From contig CANQRJ010000041.1 of the NCBI GenBank assembly GCA_947626215.1, positions 1 through 10,898 on the forward strand: DNA of 10,898 nt, written 5' to 3'. Every line of letters starts with the position of its first letter. Within the stretch, counting starts at the first letter, position 1. Below, in pieces: positions 1 through 7,218 of this stretch. The notes beneath the pieces are model-generated. The model made no database searches and was not told the origin of the DNA. It saw only the letters and a program-made list of their open reading frames with translations. The position numbers and the translations under genes are program-made. This stretch comes from an uncultured Bacilli bacterium (lineage in GTDB: Bacteria; Bacillota_I; Bacilli_A; RF39; UBA660).

Positions 1-180
1 AGAATGATTTTATCACAAGACCCCCCCCCCGGCGTCAATTGACACTTTGGGATATTTTAAAACATCTTTAATATTTTTTTTTATAATATTTGTTGTAAAT
101 GATAAAATTTATCTTTACTTCCATCTTGTTCATCATTAACAATTTTTACATTTGATTTTAGATAAAGTAAAGAAAAAACA
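1..180. other. Non-coding left edge
   Basis: I find no convincing gene here. The plus frame starting at base 1 is open for twelve codons after AGA (M-I-L-S-Q-D-P-P-P-G-V-N) and stops at TGA 40-42. It could be the 3' end of a gene lying outside the window, but it is too short to identify. Bases 34-43 (GTCAATTGAC) are a perfect palindrome. The rest is AT-rich, with a TATAAT at 82-87 and a 9-bp inverted repeat (112-120 with 165-173). A tiny plus ORF at 99-155 has no ribosome binding site. Confidence 0.5.
21..30. repeat. Homopolymer run of ten C
   Basis: Ten consecutive C bases are followed by GGCG in an otherwise very AT-rich sequence. Such tracts can be slippage-prone phase-variation sites, part of a foreign element end, or a sequencing/assembly artefact near a contig edge. 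The sequence alone cannot tell these apart. Confidence 0.85.
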
Positions 181-218
181 AATAAAAAATAAAGGCCTTT
201 TCCATTGAAAAAACCTTT
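181..218 (-). terminator. Intrinsic terminator of the cotJ operon
   Basis: Read on the minus strand, arm AAAGGTTTTTTC (218-207) pairs with GAAAAGGCCTTT (202-191) across an AATG loop. This gives a 12-bp stem with two G-U pairs, followed by ATTTTTTATT. It starts 7 nt after the cotJC stop. On the plus strand the two G-U pairs become C/A mismatches, so the hairpin favours minus-strand transcription. Confidence 0.85.
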
Positions 219-224
219 TTTTAT

Positions 225-782
225 TTATAATCCTTGTTTTTTATAATATTTATATAACTCTTTAAAACGATTAAAGTGAACAACTTCTCTTTGTCTTAAG
301 AATAAAAGTGGCCCTAGAATGTCTTCATCTGTTGTTTCATCAATTAAATTTTCGTAAATGGCTCTTGCTTTTTGTTCGGCCGCCATGTCTTCTGATAAAT
401 CAGCAAGTGGATCTCCTGTCACGGCAAAATAAGTTACAGTAAATGGATTTCCAAAAGAATCTGTTGGATATACTCCTTTTCCATGTTCTGTATATAGACA
501 TTCTAATCCGTTCGCTTTTAATTCTTCTACACTTGCATCTTTTACAAGTTGAGTAATCATGGTACAAATCATTTCACAATGACCTAATTCTTCTGTCGCG
601 ATATCATTTAAAAGAGCTTTTCCTTTTTCATCAGGCATTGAAAATTTTTGACTAAAATAACGTAATGATGCGGCAAGTTCTCCATTCGCTCCACCAAATT
701 GAGTCAGTAAATTCTTTGCCATTTTTAAATCTTTCTTCTGTATATTAATGGGGTAATTTAAGTGTTTTACATATTTAAACAT
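225..782 (-). CDS. CotJC-type manganese catalase
   Basis: Predicted dinuclear manganese catalase of the CotJC family, which breaks hydrogen peroxide down to water and oxygen. The 185-residue product matches the usual CotJC length of about 190. The ligand set of manganese catalases is present in the expected order and spacing: Glu35 (in ANGELAASL), Glu65 and His68 (in TEELGHCE), Glu136 (in AAEQKAR), and Glu166/His169 (in LRQREVVHF). I chose ATG 782, giving MFKYVKHLNYP, because GGGAGG (796-791) lies 8 nt upstream and CotJC proteins begin with this kind of sequence; the open frame runs further upstream. The start overlaps the end of the cotJA-cotJB fusion gene by 8 bases, so translation is probably coupled. 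In Bacillus subtilis the cotJ products belong to the spore coat. Homologues also occur in species not known to form spores, so sporulation cannot be inferred from this gene alone. Confidence 0.93.
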   Translation of the reverse strand: MFKYVKHLNYPINIQKKDLKMAKNLLTQFGGANGELAASLRYFSQKFSMPDEKGKALLNDIATEELGHCEMICTMITQLVKDASVEELKANGLECLYTEHGKGVYPTDSFGNPFTVTYFAVTGDPLADLSEDMAAEQKARAIYENLIDETTDEDILGPLLFLRQREVVHFNRFKELYKYYKKQGL

Positions 783-1221
783 ATTTTGTACCTCCCGTCT
801 TATCCCAAGGCCATGGATTATCAATCCAATTAAACGTACTACCAGTTGTCTCGGTTACTAAAACAGGTCCATATTTTTCTATATAAACATTTTCTACTTC
901 TTGTTTTTCTTTTTCATATTTTTTAAATAAATCAAAAGCATTTAAGTCTTCAGGATGTAAATCTAAATATAAATTTAAGTCTATAATTGCAAATGTATTG
1001 GCCATTAATTTTAAGAGTAAGGCCTCTCTTTCATTTTCAGGTTTTAACTTAAAATAAGTTAAATTTTTATAAGGAACATATTCATCTTTCATTAAATTTC
1101 CTCTTAAAAATCCTTCTTTTGCAGGTAAAAATTTTTCAGTACGTGTTTCATTTGAAAAATCACTACCAGGGATTTTGAAAAAACTTACTTCATAGTTAAA
1201 ATCTGTGTTATCAAATAACAT
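775..1221 (-). CDS. CotJA-CotJB fusion protein
   Basis: A single 148-residue protein carries both small CotJ partners that are separate genes in Bacillus subtilis. Residues 30-53 (KFLPAKEGFLRGN...YVPYKN) resemble the conserved CotJA core. Residues 64-140 resemble CotJB: the helix REALLLKLMANTFAIIDLNL, then YLDLHPEDLNA, KYGP at 117-120, and the CotJB-like ending NPWPW at 135-139. The two parts are joined by a short linker (LTYFKLKPEN). The first 29 residues are not recognisable. Start ATG 1221 (MLFDNTDF) is preferred over TTG 1236 or ATG 1227 because GGGAGGA (1234-1228) lies 7 nt before it. The gene is first in an operon with the manganese catalase and overlaps it by 8 bases. CotJA and CotJB are needed with CotJC in the Bacillus coat; their biochemical role is not well defined. 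No catalytic motif is visible. The CotJB assignment is strong, the CotJA assignment somewhat less so. Confidence 0.88.
   Translation of the reverse strand: MLFDNTDFNYEVSFFKIPGSDFSNETRTEKFLPAKEGFLRGNLMKDEYVPYKNLTYFKLKPENEREALLLKLMANTFAIIDLNLYLDLHPEDLNAFDLFKKYEKEKQEVENVYIEKYGPVLVTETTGSTFNWIDNPWPWDKTGGTKYV
791..796 (-). promoter_or_regulatory. Ribosome binding site of cotJC
   Basis: GGGAGG on the minus strand, 8 nt before ATG 782 and inside the last codons of the upstream gene. It decides the start against the longer open frame that begins at 824. Confidence 0.8.
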
Positions 1222-1227
1222 ATTCAT

Positions 1228-1234
1228 TCCTCCC
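1228..1234 (-). promoter_or_regulatory. Ribosome binding site selecting ATG 1221
   Basis: GGGAGGA on the minus strand. It lies 7 nt before ATG 1221. It would lie inside or touch the alternative starts TTG 1236 and ATG 1227, which rules them out. Confidence 0.75.
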
Positions 1235-1252
1235 AATGTATTTTACTAATTC

Positions 1253-1283
1253 TTTCTATTTATGTTTAGGACAAATGTCTAAA
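1253..1283 (-). promoter_or_regulatory. Candidate cotJ promoter with inverted-repeat operator
   Basis: On the minus strand, TTTAGACA-TT-TGTCCTAAA (1283-1265) is an inverted repeat with one unpaired base, 19 bp in total. A possible -35 (TAGACA, 1281-1276) sits in its first arm, with a weak -10 (TAGAAA, 1258-1253) 17 nt later, giving a leader of about 25 nt. The overlap of repeat and -35 is what an operator would look like. No clear sigma-E type promoter is seen. The regulator is unknown. Confidence 0.35.
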
Positions 1284-1316
1284 AACACATAAAAACAGTC
1301 TTTATTTCAAGACTGT
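1281..1316 (-). terminator. Intrinsic terminator of the ATPase pair
   Basis: Minus-strand hairpin with ACAGTCTT (1316-1309) pairing perfectly with AAGACTGT (1302-1295) around a 6-nt loop. It is followed by TTTT and a further T run at 1285-1281. It begins 6 nt after the stop codon of the CtpE-like ATPase and separates that operon from cotJ. Confidence 0.85.
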
Positions 1317-1322
1317 AAAACT

Positions 1323-3689
1323 TTAATATTCTACGGAGATGGTTGGATCTAATTTGGAAAAAATTCGAGTGACATAGTGATTTAATTTTTTATAAACATA
1401 TAATGAATCAATACATAGTACAAACGCAATTAAAGCACTTCCACTTGTAATTGGAGCAAGTTCAAAAAAGGTATTTTGGAATAATACACAGTAAAAGAAT
1501 CCAAATAATAATCCACCAAATAAAATTCTTCTTAACCAAGTAAATGGAGTACATATTTTATATAGATAAATAAATCCTGTCATAGCCGTCAAAAATACGG
1601 AAATGGAACTTTGAATTTCATAAGGTAATTGGAACACAGAACTAAACAAAGTGACCAAAATGACATTAAAGAAAATGGTTAAGGCTACTGGTAAACTTCT
1701 ACTTACAATTTTTAATAAGAAATTTCCTTTTACTAAATCATTGTTGGGCTCCAAAGCTAAAATAAAAGATGGAGTTCCGATGGTAAACGTTGTAATTAAT
1801 GTAAGTTGAATAGGAATAAAGAAATATTTCTGGGCAATTACAATACTTAATATAATGAGTAACATCGTATAAATTGTTTTGACTAAAAGTAACGATGCAC
1901 TTCTTTCAATATTATTAATAGTTCTTCTTCCTTCTGCTACAATACGTGGTAAAGAATCAAAATTATTATCTAATAACACTAACTGAGCAACGTTTCTTGC
2001 CGCGTCACTTCCACTTGCTACAGAAATAGCGCAGTCAGAAGTTTTTAAAGCCAGAACATCGTTGACGCCATCCCCTGTCATGGCTACGGTTTTTCCATTT
2101 TTTTGAAGAGTTTCAATAATAATCTTTTTTTGATTTGGTTTTACTCTTCCAAATACTTGATACTCTAAAGCCACTTTTTCAAGCTCTTCATCACTTAAAT
2201 GACCTACGTCGATTCCTTTCACATTTTGAAGTCCTACTTTTCTAGCAATACTAAGGACCGTCCGAACTTGATCTCCTGAAATAATTTTTACGGAAACACC
2301 TTGTGATTTAAAATAATCTAAAGTTTGTTTGGCCTCTTTTCTAATCACATCTTCTAAAATTACAAATCCAAGAATTTCTAAATTTTTAGGAGTTTTAGAA
2401 AGTTTATTTTTACTATGAGTAACAAGTAATACTCGGTAGTCTTCTTGATAAGGAGCAAGTATTTTTTCGATTTTTTGAAGGTCTTCATGAAGTAGAAATT
2501 CTGGCGCGCCTACATAAATACTTCCTAACTCTTTAAATTCTAAACCTGAAAATTTTCTTTCGGAAGAAAACGAAATTTCACTTACTAATTCATCACTTTC
2601 ATCTTTTAAAAAGTATTCTTGAAAGGCTTGCATCGTACTATTCTCGTCTTTCGTATACGTTCCATATAAAGACAAAACTTTTTTTAAATGTTCTATTTTT
2701 TCTTTTTGATAAGGAATGACGTCGACAACTTCCATTTTTCCTTCAGTTAAAGTTCCTGTTTTATCTAAGCAAATGACATCTACTCTAGCAAGTGTTTCAA
2801 TACAATAAAGTTGTTGAACTAATACTTTATAACGAGAAAGTCGAATGACACTCACGGCCATCACAGAGCTCGTAAGTAATACTAACCCTTCCGGAATCAT
2901 TCCAATTAAGGCGGCCACAGTCGTAAAAACAGATTCGGTAATTTGTCCTCCAGTCGCGTTTAATTGACTTAAATACATCACAAATCCAATAGGAATAATT
3001 AAGATAGAAAGCACTTTTAATAAACGTTCAAAAGAATCCATAATAATGGAATTTACTTTTTTATTATATTTTGCCTCTTTGGAAATGGTCGATACATAGT
3101 TTTCACTTCCAATATGTTCTACTCTTGCATAACAAGTGCCACTTACTATAAAAGAACCTGATAAAAGAAGTTCCCCTTTTTTCTTTGTAATGCTTTCCGG
3201 TTCCCCAGTAAGTAAAGATTCATTGACTTCCACTTCTCCATCTAATAAAATGGAATCGGTTACAATTTGATGTCCTGTATGAAGTTCGATAATATCATCT
3301 AAGACTAATTCTTCTAGTTTTAATTCTACCTTTTCGCCATTTCGAACGGTTGTAATACTTGTTTCTGATAATAAAGAAAGTTTATCTATAATTTTTTTAG
3401 AAATGATTTCTTCAATAATACTAATGATGGAGTTAATAATAATAACACCCATAAATAAACAGTTTTTTAATCCTTCAAAAGCTCTTCCATTTATGACGCC
3501 TGATAAAAATACTGAAAATCCTAAGGTAACATTTAAAAAGTTAAAGTATGTAAAAAAATTGCTTGCTATAATTTGTTTAATCGATTTTGTTTTTGGTTGG
3601 TCATCAAAATTGACATAACCTTCCTCGATTCTTTTTTGAACTTGTTCGGTCGTTAATCCAGTTTCAATACTAGCTTGAATTCTTTCCAT
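1323..3689 (-). CDS. CtpE-like cation-transporting P-type ATPase
   Basis: A 788-residue integral membrane pump that couples ATP hydrolysis to cation movement. The P-type signatures are in order: TGEP in the actuator domain (161-164), PEGL in the ion-binding fourth helix (266-269), the phosphorylated Asp309 in DKTGTLT, SERKF in the nucleotide-binding domain (376-380), GAPE (394-397), SGD (471-473) and TGDGVND (538-544). The later part has IGTPSFILALEPN (637-649), which together with PEGL is characteristic of the CtpE-like group rather than SERCA, PMCA or the heavy-metal (CPx) group. No CPC or HMA metal-binding motif is seen. Mycobacterial CtpE has been linked to Ca2+ uptake; assigning Ca2+ here is inference. 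The ATG at 3689 has only a weak GA-rich upstream site. The gene lies 48 bp after the PMCA-like ATPase with no terminator between them, so the two are probably cotranscribed, with an added internal promoter. A terminator follows directly. Confidence 0.9.
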   Translation of the reverse strand: MERIQASIETGLTTEQVQKRIEEGYVNFDDQPKTKSIKQIIASNFFTYFNFLNVTLGFSVFLSGVINGRAFEGLKNCLFMGVIIINSIISIIEEIISKKIIDKLSLLSETSITTVRNGEKVELKLEELVLDDIIELHTGHQIVTDSILLDGEVEVNESLLTGEPESITKKKGELLLSGSFIVSGTCYARVEHIGSENYVSTISKEAKYNKKVNSIIMDSFERLLKVLSILIIPIGFVMYLSQLNATGGQITESVFTTVAALIGMIPEGLVLLTSSVMAVSVIRLSRYKVLVQQLYCIETLARVDVICLDKTGTLTEGKMEVVDVIPYQKEKIEHLKKVLSLYGTYTKDENSTMQAFQEYFLKDESDELVSEISFSSERKFSGLEFKELGSIYVGAPEFLLHEDLQKIEKILAPYQEDYRVLLVTHSKNKLSKTPKNLEILGFVILEDVIRKEAKQTLDYFKSQGVSVKIISGDQVRTVLSIARKVGLQNVKGIDVGHLSDEELEKVALEYQVFGRVKPNQKKIIIETLQKNGKTVAMTGDGVNDVLALKTSDCAISVASGSDAARNVAQLVLLDNNFDSLPRIVAEGRRTINNIERSASLLLVKTIYTMLLIILSIVIAQKYFFIPIQLTLITTFTIGTPSFILALEPNNDLVKGNFLLKIVSRSLPVALTIFFNVILVTLFSSVFQLPYEIQSSISVFLTAMTGFIYLYKICTPFTWLRRILFGGLLFGFFYCVLFQNTFFELAPITSGSALIAFVLCIDSLYVYKKLNHYVTRIFSKLDPTISVEY

Positions 3690-3711
3690 ATTCTCAACTC
3701 ATTTCGATAAG

Positions 3712-3720
3712 ATTATATCA
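3712..3720 (-). promoter_or_regulatory. Extended -10 promoter for the CtpE-like ATPase
   Basis: Minus-strand TGATATAAT is a perfect TG-N-TATAAT extended -10, located in the short gap between the two ATPase genes. No good -35 is present, which is tolerated by extended -10 promoters. Transcription would start near 3705, leaving a leader of only about 16 nt before ATG 3689. Confidence 0.55.
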
Positions 3721-3737
3721 AAATTTGAAAAAGAATG

Positions 3738-6326
3738 CTACACTCCTAAAGAAATTCCTCTTTTTTTCAAAATGAGTTTTCTTAAAAAATCTACTGGAAT
3801 GACCGTTAAGGCAAGAATGATGACAAAAAATAATTCAAAAGGAGTTAAACCAAAGGTTCTAAATACGGTTCCCCCTTTATAAATTAATATAATTTGAACG
3901 GATGCGATAAATAAAATGGTTAAAACAAAAACAAAATTTTCTTTTAAATGTGCAAGTAAATTTAAACGATGGGTTCTTGCATTAAACGCATTTCCTATTC
4001 CTATAAAAATAAATAAGGCAAAATAAGCCGTCATTAAATATTTAAAATCTTCTCCGGTTCTTACTAAAGTACGAATCCAAGGGCTTTTTAAAAAGAACAA
4101 ACAAAGTAAGGCCGAATAAAGCCCTGTAAATATAATTTCTGAATACATATAACGATTCATAATCGGTTCATTTTTACTTTTTGGTTTTTCTTTCATGGTA
4201 TCTTTAAGAGCCGGTTCATAAGAAAAGGCAAGACCTGCAAATGTATCCATTATCATATTAATCCATAACATTTGAATAATCGTAATGGGTGTGTTTACTC
4301 CGACAAAAGGTCCAATAATCGATAAAAATAAAGCAACAAAGTTACAAGTACATTGATAAATAATAAATTTACGAATACTTTTAAAGATCGTTCTTCCATA
4401 AAGGATGGCTTCACTAATAGATAAAATATTATCATCTAAAATAACAATGTCACTTGCTTCTTTGGCAACTTCCGTTCCACTTCCCATGGCAAACCCGACA
4501 TTTGCTTTTTTAAGGGCAGGGGCATCGTTAACTCCATCTCCAGTCATTCCCACGATTAATTCTTTTCTCTCGGCTATTTTTATCAATTTACTTTTATCTT
4601 GAGGAAGAGCACGCGCGATCACTTTAATTCTTGGTAAAATTTCTTCTAGTTCCATCTCACTATACCGATTTAATTCTTCACTCGTTAAAATTAAATCCCC
4701 TGCATCTTTTACAATTCCCACTTCTTTGGCAATCGATTCTGCCGTTTCTTTCGCATCCCCTGTTATCATCACGACTTGAATTCCTGCATTTTGAATCGAG
4801 GATACACCTTCAAAGGATTCTTTTCTTAAGTCATCTTTAATAGCAACAATTCCTATGAATGTTAAATATTCCATATTTTCATTACCCATCGCAAGAGTAA
4901 GGACTCGGCAACCATTTTTGGTTAATTTATGAATTTCTTCTAAAACTTCATTTTTACTTGTAAATGGTTTTTCTTCTCCAGTTTTTCTTATCATTCGATT
5001 ACACTTAGGGATAAGAATTTCGCTTGCCCCTTTATAATACGTTTTTGAAATTCCTTTTTCTTTTACTGTAATGGAAGAATATTTATTTTTACTATCAAAA
5101 GGAAGAGAGTTTATGATTTCTTTTTGTTCATTTGATGGTGGAAAAAACTCTAGTAAAGCTCGATCGGTAGCATTTCCTCCTATTACTTTATGATCACTGT
5201 AAAAACTTTGATTGTTCCAAACCATTCCTTTTTGTAAAAATCGACTGTATTCTTCAAATTTTTTTAAATCTTTAAAATTTTTAATATGTAAAAAGTCTCC
5301 ACTCATAATATCGATGACTTCTAGTTTTCCTTTAGTTAAAGTCCCTGTCTTATCTGTAAATAAAATATTTAGAGAACCTGCCGTTTCAATTCCGACAAGT
5401 TTTCTTACTAACACATGATTTTTAAGCATTCTTTTCATATTACTTGATAATACTAAAGTAATCATCATAGGTAGTCCTTCTGGCACGGCTACAACAATGA
5501 TCGTGACGGATAAAGTAAGAGAGTATATTAAATAATCGGCCATTAAATGAAAATTACTGAGTGTATTTAAAATACGATTCCATTCAAAATTATTATTAAT
5601 TACAATCACTGAAAAAAGATAAGAAAACGTGACTAAAACGGCTCCGATATACCCTATACGACTAATGGTTTTAGCAAGTCCTCTTAAACGTAATTTTAAA
5701 GGACTTATTGGTTCTTTTTCTTGAACTTCTTTGGCAAGAGAACCATAGACGGTTTGGTCTCCTACTTTTTCTACTTTTAATATTCCGGTTCCTTCATAAA
5801 TTACAGAACCTCTTAATAATTTATTATTTAAAGACCCAGCAACTTTTTTATTTTCTTTGGTTTCTCCATTTAATTTAGATTCATCAACACTAATTGTGCC
5901 ATCAACCAAAATTCCGTCAGCAGGAACCATATCTCCACTTCCAAGTAGCACTATATCTCCTACAACAATTTCTTCTATTTTTACTTCTAAGATTTTACCT
6001 TCTCTTTTTACTTTGACTAAAATACTTTCGGTTTCTTCTTGTAATTTTTTAAAAGTTTCTTCACTTCCATATTCACTTATAGATGAAATAAAAGACGCCA
6101 AAAAAATAGCAATTAATATACCTAACGTTTCAAACCAATCAAAATCTCGAAACAAAAAGACAACTTTAACGGCTAAAGCAACCAGTAATATTTTAATGAT
6201 TGGATCTCCTAATGATTCTAATAAAAGGCGCCAGAAACTTCTTTTTTTGACTTCTGTTAATGAATTTGACCCATACTTCTTTCTTTGCATTTCTACTTCT
6301 TTATTTGAAAGTCCATTTAGTTCCAT
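3738..6326 (-). CDS. PMCA-like Ca2+-transporting P-type ATPase (type IIB)
   Basis: An 862-residue calcium efflux pump of the plasma membrane. The family motifs are clear: actuator loop NGET (153-156, a variant of the usual TGES), PEGLP in helix 4 (282-286), phosphorylated Asp325 in DKTGTLT, KGAS in the nucleotide-binding domain (432-435), TGD (522-524) and TGDGVND (595-601). Helix 5 has CNF with Asn662 and helix 6 has LWINMIMDT with Asn690 and Asp694. With Glu283 these match the single Ca2+ site of PMCA-type pumps, so Ca2+ is the best substrate call. A cation-ATPase C-terminal helical bundle follows. ATG 6326 is supported by AGGTGA (6341-6336) 9 nt upstream. A weak TATACT (6352-6347) is the only -10 candidate before it. 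The gene follows the surface-protein terminator and leads directly into the CtpE-like ATPase, so the two pumps probably form one transcription unit. Confidence 0.93.
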   Translation of the reverse strand: MELNGLSNKEVEMQRKKYGSNSLTEVKKRSFWRLLLESLGDPIIKILLVALAVKVVFLFRDFDWFETLGILIAIFLASFISSISEYGSEETFKKLQEETESILVKVKREGKILEVKIEEIVVGDIVLLGSGDMVPADGILVDGTISVDESKLNGETKENKKVAGSLNNKLLRGSVIYEGTGILKVEKVGDQTVYGSLAKEVQEKEPISPLKLRLRGLAKTISRIGYIGAVLVTFSYLFSVIVINNNFEWNRILNTLSNFHLMADYLIYSLTLSVTIIVVAVPEGLPMMITLVLSSNMKRMLKNHVLVRKLVGIETAGSLNILFTDKTGTLTKGKLEVIDIMSGDFLHIKNFKDLKKFEEYSRFLQKGMVWNNQSFYSDHKVIGGNATDRALLEFFPPSNEQKEIINSLPFDSKNKYSSITVKEKGISKTYYKGASEILIPKCNRMIRKTGEEKPFTSKNEVLEEIHKLTKNGCRVLTLAMGNENMEYLTFIGIVAIKDDLRKESFEGVSSIQNAGIQVVMITGDAKETAESIAKEVGIVKDAGDLILTSEELNRYSEMELEEILPRIKVIARALPQDKSKLIKIAERKELIVGMTGDGVNDAPALKKANVGFAMGSGTEVAKEASDIVILDDNILSISEAILYGRTIFKSIRKFIIYQCTCNFVALFLSIIGPFVGVNTPITIIQMLWINMIMDTFAGLAFSYEPALKDTMKEKPKSKNEPIMNRYMYSEIIFTGLYSALLCLFFLKSPWIRTLVRTGEDFKYLMTAYFALFIFIGIGNAFNARTHRLNLLAHLKENFVFVLTILFIASVQIILIYKGGTVFRTFGLTPFELFFVIILALTVIPVDFLRKLILKKRGISLGV

Positions 6327-6363
6327 AAAGTAGTATCACCTAAAAAAGTATATGAAAGAGCAT

Positions 6364-6397
6364 AAAAAAAATACCGACCTTTATGGGTCAGTACTTT
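6364..6397 (-). terminator. Intrinsic terminator of the NPQTG surface protein gene
   Basis: Minus-strand arm AAAGTACTGACC (6397-6386) pairs with GGTCGGTATTTT (6379-6368) around loop CATAAA, a 12-bp stem with two G-U pairs, running into an eight-T tract. It starts 6 nt after the stop codon. A T run on the opposite side may let it act in both directions. Confidence 0.87.
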
Positions 6398-6403
6398 GAT
6401 TTT

Positions 6404-7108
6404 TTAAATATGATATATTTTATTTTTCTTAGTTAAGAAATATAGTCCACTAGCTACTCCAATACCTGCTACAATGACAACATAAGGAATAAATGAACCT
6501 GTTTGAGGATTTTCTGTTGTAGATGGACATTGTTCTTCATATTCATCTTTTGTACATTTTTGACCATCTTGACAATAGTAATCGTCTCCATCAATTTTAC
6601 ATTTTGGATTTTCTGTTGAAGGAGTTGTTCTTTTTAATGACATTACACATTGTTTATCAGGATCAGATGTTGCTTCTGAAGTATCAAAAGACAAATATCC
6701 AACATAACCATCTGTTAACTCTGATGTACTAGATACACCTGTATCATTTTTAAATTGAATATGAATGATTGTAGGATCATTTGCATCGGCATTACAAGAA
6801 ACAACTTCCCAACCTCCACTTGTATTAGCAGTACAATTAGTAAATTTAAATTTTGAATTTTTCATAGTGACATCTGCAGAATATGTTTTTTGTAAAGAAC
6901 TTCCATTTGTAATTTGAAATCCTACATAAACTGCCGCGGTATTACGACTAGTAGCAGTAATTGTAATTTCTTTTCCACCAATCGTATTATCAGTAAGTGC
7001 ACGAGAAGTCGCACCAAAATATTCAATGGTCGCTGCAGAAACAAAACATGGCATAATCATCATACATAATACAAACAAAACAGTTAAGGCAATTCCTTTC
7101 TTATTCAT
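6404..7108 (-). CDS. Secreted cysteine-rich surface protein with NPQTG sorting signal
   Basis: A 234-residue protein predicted to be exported and covalently attached to the cell wall. It has a signal peptide (positively charged start, hydrophobic core 6-22, likely cleavage after SAA at about 26). A roughly 130-residue beta-rich domain (27-160) follows. Then comes a short linker with four cysteines (170, 179, 185, 194) and a standard anchor: NPQTG (200-204), a hydrophobic stretch (207-225) and a Lys-rich tail. NPQTG resembles the NPQTN/NPKTG signals used by class B sortases, and a class B sortase gene lies divergently next door, so it is the likely anchoring enzyme. The mature part has seven cysteines (92, 105, 154 and the four above), which suggests disulfides. 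The beta domain looks cohesin-like or carbohydrate-binding-like to me, but I cannot assign a family. ATG 7108 has GAGG 8 nt upstream and a perfect extended -10 further up. Confidence 0.87.
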   Translation of the reverse strand: MNKKGIALTVLFVLCMMIMPCFVSAATIEYFGATSRALTDNTIGGKEITITATSRNTAAVYVGFQITNGSSLQKTYSADVTMKNSKFKFTNCTANTSGGWEVVSCNADANDPTIIHIQFKNDTGVSSTSELTDGYVGYLSFDTSEATSDPDKQCVMSLKRTTPSTENPKCKIDGDDYYCQDGQKCTKDEYEEQCPSTTENPQTGSFIPYVVIVAGIGVASGLYFLTKKNKIYHI

Positions 7109-7143
7109 AAACTAAACCTCTTTTCTTTTTTTATTATGTCTCA

Positions 7144-7152
7144 ATTATATCA
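7144..7152 (-). promoter_or_regulatory. Extended -10 promoter of the NPQTG protein gene
   Basis: Minus-strand TGATATAAT is a perfect TG-N-TATAAT and identical to the motif at 3720-3712. The -35 position (7172-7167, GTAGAA) is poor and is touched by the left arm of the inverted repeat at 7171-7180. Transcription would start near 7137, about 29 nt before ATG 7108. Confidence 0.6.
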
Positions 7153-7170
7153 TAAAAATACAAAAATTCT

Positions 7171-7210
7171 ACATTTTTTGCATTTTTTTACAATATTTTA
7201 CAAAAAATGT
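7171..7210. promoter_or_regulatory. Inverted repeat between divergent promoters, candidate operator
   Basis: ACATTTTTTG (7171-7180) and CAAAAAATGT (7201-7210) are perfect 10-bp inverted copies with a 20-bp spacer, so the arm centres are 30 bp apart, close to three helical turns. The left arm reaches the -35 position of the minus promoter and the right arm touches the plus extended -10. Inside the spacer region, TTTTACA occurs twice with a 10-bp period (7186-7192, 7196-7202). A shared regulator of both genes would fit. The low complexity of the arms is the main doubt. Confidence 0.4.
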
Positions 7211-7218
7211 GATATCAT
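7210..7218 (+). promoter_or_regulatory. Extended -10 promoter of the sortase gene
   Basis: TGATATCAT has the TG-N element and five of six bases of TATAAT. No good -35 is seen at the normal distance. Transcription would start near 7225, about 25 nt before ATG 7251. Confidence 0.45.

Noticed and set aside
99..155. 18-residue hydrophobic plus-strand ORF (MIKFIFTSILF...) with a TATAAT at 82-87
   Set aside because: There is no ribosome binding site and no related toxin-antitoxin context; AT-rich sequence readily gives such peptides by chance.
112..173. 9-bp inverted repeat with a 44-bp loop at the left edge
   Set aside because: Too short for so large a loop in an AT-rich region, with no associated gene, start site or T tract of its own.
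5857..6333. Long plus-strand open frame opposite the start of the PMCA-like ATPase gene
   Set aside because: It lies wholly antisense to a strongly supported P-type ATPase, is rich in Ser/Pro/Ile as expected from a reversed AT-rich frame, and has no recognisable domain.
7171..7210. RNA hairpin or riboswitch in the sortase upstream region
   Set aside because: The inverted repeat lies upstream of both predicted transcription starts, so it would not be transcribed from these promoters. A DNA-level operator fits better.
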